64,000 nucleotides of DNA. It comes from Raffaelea ambrosiae (taxonomy: Eukaryota > Ascomycota > Sordariomycetes > Ophiostomatales > Ophiostomataceae). The notes under the pieces are model-generated. The model worked only from the letters and a program-made list of their open reading frames with translations. It made no database searches and was not told the origin of the DNA. Made by a program: the position numbers and the translations under genes. Where the stretch lies: assembly GCA_002778195.1 (NCBI GenBank), contig PCDI01000002.1:3113234-3177233 (forward strand), written 5' to 3'. Positions 58,111 through 64,000 of the stretch are shown piece by piece. The first letter of the stretch is position 1. Every line of letters begins with the position of its first letter.

Positions 58111-59929
58111 ATGCAACGATACACCACCATGTACACCGTACCAACTTGCGGGTGCTTGCCCAGTAGTTCGTGAACTAGTCACTCCTGTAGTAGCCGCTCT
58201 GCTAGCCCACCCAGAAAACCGGAGACTACAGTCTGTCGTGCAGAAGGAGATCTATCTTGCAATCCAACCAGGCCCAGGCCAAAAAAAAAAACACAAAAAC
58301 CAACCCCCAAGGTTAAAAGGCCAGGTGTGGAAATCGGATCTCTCGCATACTACACCGCCGCCCAGTGGCGCGTGTGCAACCCACAAAGAAGCGTAAAAGC
58401 CAAAAAAAAAAAAGGACCGCCCTGGTCTCCTGACTGCCTCCAGCCCCCCCAATGGCTGGACGGCCAGCGTGACGGGCTTGCTATGGATCCTGACCGGGCA
58501 CGCAAGACAGTCGGTATCTCACCAGGAAATCAATAAAAAAAATTCACAAAACTATTGGATTTTTTCGCGTCTCGCCAGCTTCTATCCCTTTCCCGGGGAT
58601 TCCCCTCTGGCCGTGGATCCCAGGGGGGGGGGGAGGGCCGCAGGCAGTCGATGGCCGGTTGGTTGTCGTTGTCCGTCTGAAGTTTGGGCCCTGTCCAGCC
58701 CAGTCGCCTCTGGTTCCTTCCGCCACTCACAGGTGCAGGCGCAAGCCATATGCACAAACAGACCACCCCTACAGTCACGCCCCCTCTTTGCTGATCCCCC
58801 GGATCCAACGTACCCAAGGAGAGTGCTGGCCACTCGTGCCTTGTAGTGATGCACACCGTCCACGGTCAGGTTCACGGTCAGGTCACCGCGGTGTGGCCCA
58901 GACCCAGGCCGGGCCGTATGGTGTGGCTGTCCAGCGACACCAGCTTACATAGCACAGCCTGCTGCACCAAGCTATACGATAGCAGCCGGCCACGACACAA
59001 AGAGCTGGGCCACGCATACATAGTACGGGCCTTCTAGCATACTCTGAAGCAAAGGGCCCATCTCCGGAAGACCCTTCCAGCCTAGAAGCAACGCCTCGCC
59101 ACGAAAGTGGCCCTCTTCTTGCCTAGACGACGGCACCAGAAAGGAAACGATCCAACAATAAAAGCGAAGCGAACTGGAAACAAGCAAGGCACAAAGAAGA
59201 AAAAAATGTGACCACCAGAGACCGGCAGGTCGAAAGGACCACATCGTCGTTTTTAGAATCAGAGGGGGGGGCGTACTACATCGTACGCGTCATCCGTTGA
59301 TGCTCGGAACTTTGCTGGACAGCCACCGCGGCACACTGGAATGCACTGGGCATGCAGGGTGGTCCAGACAAGGGAGCGTTTGCTCGTCCACTCCGCCCTT
59401 CCGCCATGCCTACGCGGGTACCCCTCTGTGTTCGTCACCCAGCTGCTCTGCTGTGTGCAAGTCATGCTTTCCGACGTCTTACTGCTGTTCTGTTCTTGCT
59501 GCCTCGTTGTTCTTGCTATCCCGTCTACTACGTAGTCAACTCCCATGTAGGTCTCGCCTGTTCATACTATGTACGAGTACTGATCGTCACCCCTTCCTTC
59601 TGTGTTGTCTCTCTCGCTGATCTATCAGTACTCGCAAATCTTTCCGTGCCTGTTCCGTGCCTGTTCCGTGTCTCTGTCACCTTCCCTTTTCCCTTCAGCT
59701 CGCCTGGCCCCGGCGCTTGCTTGTCCGGCTTTCCCGTGTCTCTTTGTCTCCCTGGCCAGCCTCTCTCCCTGAGCACGAACATGTGGGCGAGATCCTTCTC
59801 GGATCAGTCCACTGAACAGGCAAGTCGGAACGACCCCTTGAACAAGTATGGTTTCTTTTCTTTTTGATGGATGCCCCTAGTTTTCGTTTCTTATTCGGTC
59901 CCTGGGTGCCTAGTAAGTTTGTTTCTGGA

Positions 59930-59953
59930 ATCCTGGGATCCTGGGATCCTGGG
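59930..59953. repeat. ATCCTGGG tandem repeat
   Basis: Three to four copies of an 8-9 nt unit (ATCCTGGG) follow each other, creating repeated GGATCC sites. Confidence 0.8.
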
Positions 59954-61824
59954 TTTGCCCCCCCCCAAGTGCAAACGCGCGGCCCGATATGCAGACATGG
60001 ATCCTTGTGATATGGAGACAGAAACCGGGGGTAGGTGTCCATGGAGGGAGGAGACAAGAGGGCGATAACCGACCCTCTCACGCAGGACATCCATTCATCC
60101 TTTCGTCGTCTATGCATGTCTAGGCGAGTCGCCAGAAACAAAGAGATAAGCGGCGAAACAGATCCCGTCTAAAACGCTAGAACAGAAAGCAAAAAATAAA
60201 AAATAAAAGGACTCAGCATGTGATCATACGTTTCTTTTTTTTTTTCCTTTGACTGGGTTGCGACTACCTCTCTTGTTTCTTTGTTTCATCGAAACGCCAT
60301 TTTGGCATGCCTTGGTGTGAGAGGCCGTTCTCCTTGTTTTGGCATAGGAGAGGCATCGCTGACCAGCCAGTCGCAGGCCAGAACAAGGCTTTTTCGCCTC
60401 CGGCTCCAAGCACAAGCAACTCCCAGCATCTGGTAATCGGCTGCGCTGGTTGGCCAGCCATGGTGATGGGTACGTTTTTTTAGGCTGCAGAAACAATAGG
60501 GGCGGGGTTGGCACAAGAGTTGAGAACGGTTGACAATGGTGAGAACGCTAAGAGCGCCCTGCCAGACCCAGAAGAGGGGTTCAACTAAACTAAGCTGGCC
60601 CGCTTTCGTCAACCGACGGGTCTCCCCAAAGGCAAAAACATATCAACTACCAGTACATGGCAAAAACAAATAATAAAAAAAGGCCCAAAATCTCCACAAC
60701 CCTCCGACAACTGACAGCCAATCAATGCCCTACCAAGGCGTCCCGCCTAAACCCCCCCCCTAGACCTGAAACCAGGGGCTGTGGATCGTGGAAGAGAACT
60801 CGCCAGTTTTGACTTGTCAGTTGTTTCAAACACCCCTATTCTTCTTTTGCCTGTTTTCTACATAGCATTATGTTTCTCGGTATCTTTTTGAGTGTTCCTA
60901 CGCAATTCTATTGGCACGCCTAGTTCTGGGCAAAATAAGGAAGTCCAAAAAAGAAAAGAAGAAAAGAAGCAATAGCCGTCTGAACTTTTTGCGCAATCGA
61001 CCTAGAAAACTCCGAGCTTCTGTTTCACAATGTCGCCCGGTCCTGATGGCTTTTTCGGTTTTTGTCGTCGGCCTTCTTGACTCGGAGACTTTAGGAAACC
61101 CACATATCACCACTTGTGGTTTATGCGTTCTCGAGTCTTGCTGCTGCTGGCCACTCATCCTCGGTGGCAAGAAGCTGCACATGCGGGCTTCCGATTTCAA
61201 AGACCTTTTCTTTATTTTTATTTTTTTCGTTTGTTGCATAATATATCGCGAGCAAGCGTAGGCATACCAGTTACAGATGCTGTGCAAATTTCCACAGGCA
61301 TTGGTCGCACATGTTTCTTTGCCGTATATGCAGCCCATTCACACGCCCGAGAGTACGAGATCTCTGTGCATGCTTACACGCAACTACGTACACGTATGTA
61401 GGTCAGATATGCGTGTAAGATCCTTGTGTCGCACGGGCACGCTGGTCATAGCCAAAGAAGTGCTACACGTCGAACAGTCGGACAGAACGCAGAAAACTTC
61501 AATTTATGATAGTATGGCTCATGATATTTCTAAAACGACAAAGTTGCAGTGCAGCCACCCCTGGCCATTTCGGGCGGACCTCCCAAGACCAGAGCCCGGA
61601 CCATAAGATCCTCTATTAAGCCCGTATTTCTGGGCAGGTGGGAGGCAGCTGGAACAGACATGAATACATTAGGAAGGTGATGTGAACTAGAGCGCCACTC
61701 CTGACATGGTAGGGGACCTTCAGACAAGCAAAAAACAAGTAGAAGAGAAAACAGGAAAATAGACGAGACAAATGTTGACTTTTGAGGGAATCCCGGAAGG
61801 GACAGAGAACAGAGCACACCTCCC

Positions 61825-64000
61825 CTATTGCGTAGTCTTGGTATCGCTTCCAAATCGAGACTCGGTTCCTGCTTCGTCCGCAGTTTCTTGCCCAGTTCCT
61901 GCCCCAGTTCCAGTTCCAGTACCGACCTCGTTGCCAGTACCAGTCCAAGACCCAGTGCCAGTTCCGGATCCGGATCCGGTAACAGCAGCCGTTCCGATAC
62001 CTGTCCCTGCTCCTGTACCAGCACCAGCCTCGTTGCCAGTGCCAATCCAAGACCCAGTGCCAGTTTCGGTTCCGGCTCCAGTAGCCGTGCCCATTCCAGT
62101 ACCTGTGCCAGCTGCTGCGCCAGCTCCTGTACCAGCACCGGGCTCGGCGGGCTCGGCGCCAGTGCCAAACCAAGACCCAGTACCCGGGGTTCCAGGACCT
62201 GGTTCTGTCCCGGCTCCAGTACCGGTCCCAGCCTCAGGTCCGAGCCCAAACCAAGACACAATTCTTTCTCCCACTCCTGCACCGGTTTGGGTCCCGGCTC
62301 CAGTCTCAGTCTCAGTCTCAGTCCCAGTCCACGTGCTCGGACGGGCCCCTGCTCCGGCTCCCGTCCCAGCCGTGGTCCCGGCATCAGCCCAAGTCCCAGC
62401 CCCGGCGTTGGCGTCGGTGCCGGTGCTGGACTCAGTCCAGGCCCCAGGCATGTTTTCGTTGCCGGTACTAGTCACGGTGCTGTCACCAGCTCCCGTCCAG
62501 GTTGCAGGCATAGTGCTATCCCCAGTGCCGTTGGCTTCCGTGCCCGCCCAAGCATGCTTGCCGACGACGCCGGCACCGACGCCAGCCCCGATGCCAGCCC
62601 CAACGCCAGTTGCCGCCGTCCTATTCCAAGTGCCGGCACTGGTATTGGCATCCGTCCCAGCCCAGGTACCGGTTTCTGTTCCAGTGCGGGGGCCAGTTCC
62701 AGCCCAAGCCTCGGTGGCAGGACCAGCAGTGGAATAGGCGGCAGGGCCGGTAGGACCAGCGGTAGAATAGGCGGTAGGGCCGGTGGAACCAGCAGCAGGG
62801 TAGACGGCAGGATCGGCAGGACCGGCAGTACCGGCAGTGGAATACACGGCAGGACCGGCAGAACCGGCGGCAGTCTCGGCCCCAGCCCAAGTACCAGCTT
62901 TCGTCCCAGTATTGGGCTGCGTTGCATCCCAAGTACTGGTTCTGGTCCCGGGGCCAGTCCAATACAGAGTGTCCGGTCTGGTCCCCGTCTTCGGGTCAAC
63001 AAGATTCTCGGCACCAGCGCCGGTGGCGGCTGTATCGGCCCCGGTCCACATGCCGGCCGACTCCGTAGGGCCAGCGTAAGTGCCGGCCTGGGTCTCGGCG
63101 CCTACGCCGTTCTGATGCGCCACATAAGCACCCGTCCCGGCGGCCCCAGCCGCGGCGGCAGTCTTCTCGGCGCCGGTCCAGCCCTGCTGCGTCTGGTTCT
63201 GGCCCGTGACCTTGCGCTTCCGGCTGAAGCGTGACAGATCCCACTTCTTCACCCGGAACATGTAGTAGGTCAGCAGGGCCATGGCAATGTTGAACAGAAT
63301 GTAGACCCAGACGAGACCAAAGTTGCGCCACCGATCGTGCCAGTGGACTTTCGACTGTTCCAGGTACTGGTCGGCCACCGACAGCTGGCAGTACCGACAG
63401 CTCGACGTGGCCGACGGATTCATCAGCTGCCCTGGTGCCTCTTGCAGATACGGCGCCAAGTACTGGCCGCACGTGGAGCCCGAGGGCGGGTCAAAGATGG
63501 ACAGTTCCCGGTTCGAGCAGACAACCTTGCGGCCGTGGACAAATGCCGCGATCATGCCCGCAATCCAGTAGGTAAACGGCGACACGCGGTACATGAAGAT
63601 CCAGAACCCCGGCAGCGCATCGGGCACCTGCATCACACCGCAGAAGGCAAGACTCATCATCACCAGCAGCGTCACCACGCCACCGGCTGTCTCCGCGTCC
63701 GGCAGGGCCGCAATGCACATGTGCGCAAACGTGCTGGCGTAGAGGAACAGCTGGATCATGAACAGCAGGGACAGGCCCTGCCGCTGCGAGCTCTGCACGC
63801 CGACGACGGGGTACATGAAGCACGCCCATGTCACGATCCCCACAAAGATCTGGTACGGAAACTCCACCACAATGTTGGCAATCATAAAGGCCTTCCACGA
63901 GTACATCTTGCCCGGCCGCTCGCGCACCTCGTACAGCGAGCGCTGCGTCACAAACAGCGGCTGGATCTGCTGCACCAGCGCCGTGAAGATGGTGACAATC
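61825..64000 (-). CDS. PDR/ABCG transporter, C-terminal part, with ~460-residue Gly/Thr/Ala-rich tail
   Basis: The 5' part lies beyond the right edge; the frame is open to 64000. The visible start IFTALVQQIQPLFVTQRSLY, then RERPGKMYSWKAF and several hydrophobic spans (about 63900 to 63560), SPFTYWIAGMIAAF, a Cys-containing extracellular loop and a last span (FGLVWVYILFNIAMALLTYY) ending FRVKKWDLSRFSRKRK, are the second membrane domain of a fungal pleiotropic drug resistance (full-size ABCG) pump of the plasma membrane. Family members normally stop a few dozen residues after the last span. Here the same frame runs on from about 63205 to the TAG at 61825-61827, some 460 residues of Gly, Thr, Ala and Ser with 17 Trp, 13 of them as W-x-G. 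I see no donor site at the junction that would remove it. Confidence 0.85.
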   Translation of the reverse strand, partial: IVTIFTALVQQIQPLFVTQRSLYEVRERPGKMYSWKAFMIANIVVEFPYQIFVGIVTWACFMYPVVGVQSSQRQGLSLLFMIQLFLYASTFAHMCIAALPDAETAGGVVTLLVMMSLAFCGVMQVPDALPGFWIFMYRVSPFTYWIAGMIAAFVHGRKVVCSNRELSIFDPPSGSTCGQYLAPYLQEAPGQLMNPSATSSCRYCQLSVADQYLEQSKVHWHDRWRNFGLVWVYILFNIAMALLTYYMFRVKKWDLSRFSRKRKVTGQNQTQQGWTGAEKTAAAAGAAGTGAYVAHQNGVGAETQAGTYAGPTESAGMWTGADTAATGAGAENLVDPKTGTRPDTLYWTGPGTRTSTWDATQPNTGTKAGTWAGAETAAGSAGPAVYSTAGTAGPADPAVYPAAGSTGPTAYSTAGPTGPAAYSTAGPATEAWAGTGPRTGTETGTWAGTDANTSAGTWNRTAATGVGAGIGAGVGAGVVGKHAWAGTEANGTGDSTMPATWTGAGDSTVTSTGNENMPGAWTESSTGTDANAGAGTWADAGTTAGTGAGAGARPSTWTGTETETETGAGTQTGAGVGERIVSWFGLGPEAGTGTGAGTEPGPGTPGTGSWFGTGAEPAEPGAGTGAGAAAGTGTGMGTATGAGTETGTGSWIGTGNEAGAGTGAGTGIGTAAVTGSGSGTGTGSWTGTGNEVGTGTGTGAGTGQETADEAGTESRFGSDTKTTQ
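61828..63205 (-). repeat. Degenerate GGNACN/GCNGGN repeat coding the ABC transporter tail
   Basis: On the sense strand the region is built from degenerate Gly-Thr, Gly-Ala and Thr-Gly codon pairs. A more regular block at about 62715-62865 encodes repeated YSTAGPTGPA-like units, and the end has two near-identical GTGSW[IT]GTGNE units. Third positions are mixed A, T, G and C, unlike the C/G-rich transporter core. Confidence 0.8.

Larger units (their letters stand above)
54822..61824. other. 7-kb gene-free region with simple repeats
   Basis: I find no gene I can support. The block starts with the AA11 promoter (54822 to about 55150, C/T-rich on the sense strand) and ends with the 3' flank of the ABC transporter gene. 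Between lie short duplications (56620-56676), trinucleotide-like CACCAC/GGCACC repeats (57985-58110), a short TCCTGGGA repeat (59930-59953), G runs (56536-56547, 58623-58633) and A runs. Open frames on both strands overlap each other and lack C/G third-position bias. Confidence 0.6.

Noticed and set aside
61828..63234. Ser/Pro/Gly-rich + strand frames opposite the ABC transporter tail
   Set aside because: Low-complexity repeats leave several frames open at once. Only the minus-strand frame is continuous with a conserved protein.

Overview
The window is nuclear DNA of a filamentous ascomycete (Pezizomycotina, most likely Sordariomycetes; I cannot name the genus). The evidence is: genes interrupted by short introns (about 55-270 nt) with GTAAGT/GTATGT-like donors, GCTGAC or CTAAC branch sites and CAG/TAG acceptors; coding DNA strongly biased to C or G in third codon positions; long AT-richer intergenic stretches full of homopolymer runs; and typical fungal families (Zn2Cys6 factor, DHA2 and Dal5-type MFS carriers, AA11 and GH45 enzymes, fungal HNH protein, PDR ABC pump, SAGA/NuA4 subunit Tra1). 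I saw no rRNA, tRNA, CRISPR or intact transposon.

Layout: 1-4.6 kb, no gene. 4.6-7.4 kb, Zn2Cys6 regulator (+). 8.4-9.35 kb, NOP16 (+). 10.2-11.4 kb, four-span MARVEL-type membrane protein with NPF motifs (-). 13.7-15.5 kb, 14-span DHA2/vacuolar-type MFS carrier (+). 15.7-16.7 kb, small secreted GH45/barwin-fold endoglucanase (-). 18.0-19.0 kb, DHDPS-family sugar-acid aldolase (-). 22.5-23.9 kb, Gfo/Idh/MocA oxidoreductase (+). 24.3-26.8 kb, APC/C subunit Cdc16/Apc6 (+). 27.1-29.5 kb, acetoacetyl-CoA synthetase ending in SKL (-). 30.6-31.8 kb, HNH-domain protein (+). 32.2-34.3 kb, Dal5-type MFS carrier in six exons (-). 34.3-38.3 kb, no gene. 38.3-50.7 kb, TRA1, about 4036 aa (-). 51.3-52.4 kb, BCP1 (+), divergent from TRA1. 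53.6-54.8 kb, AA11 lytic polysaccharide monooxygenase (-). 54.8-61.8 kb, no gene. 61.8-64.0 kb, the 3' end of a PDR/ABCG transporter (-), running off the right edge.

The genes do not form one pathway. Housekeeping genes (NOP16, APC6, TRA1, BCP1) are interspersed with nutrition and secretion genes: two polysaccharide-attacking enzymes, two MFS carriers, and an aldolase and oxidoreductase that diverge from a common 3.4-kb gap and may act on sugar acids.

The strongest oddity is at the right edge. The ABC transporter reading frame continues without a stop for about 460 residues past its last membrane span, into a Gly/Thr/Ala-rich tail with regularly spaced W-x-G motifs and codon usage unlike the transporter core. 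Next are the peroxisomal-type C-terminus on acetoacetyl-CoA synthetase, the NPFxD endocytic motif on the MARVEL-type protein, and an in-frame 87-nt intron that is easily missed in TRA1.
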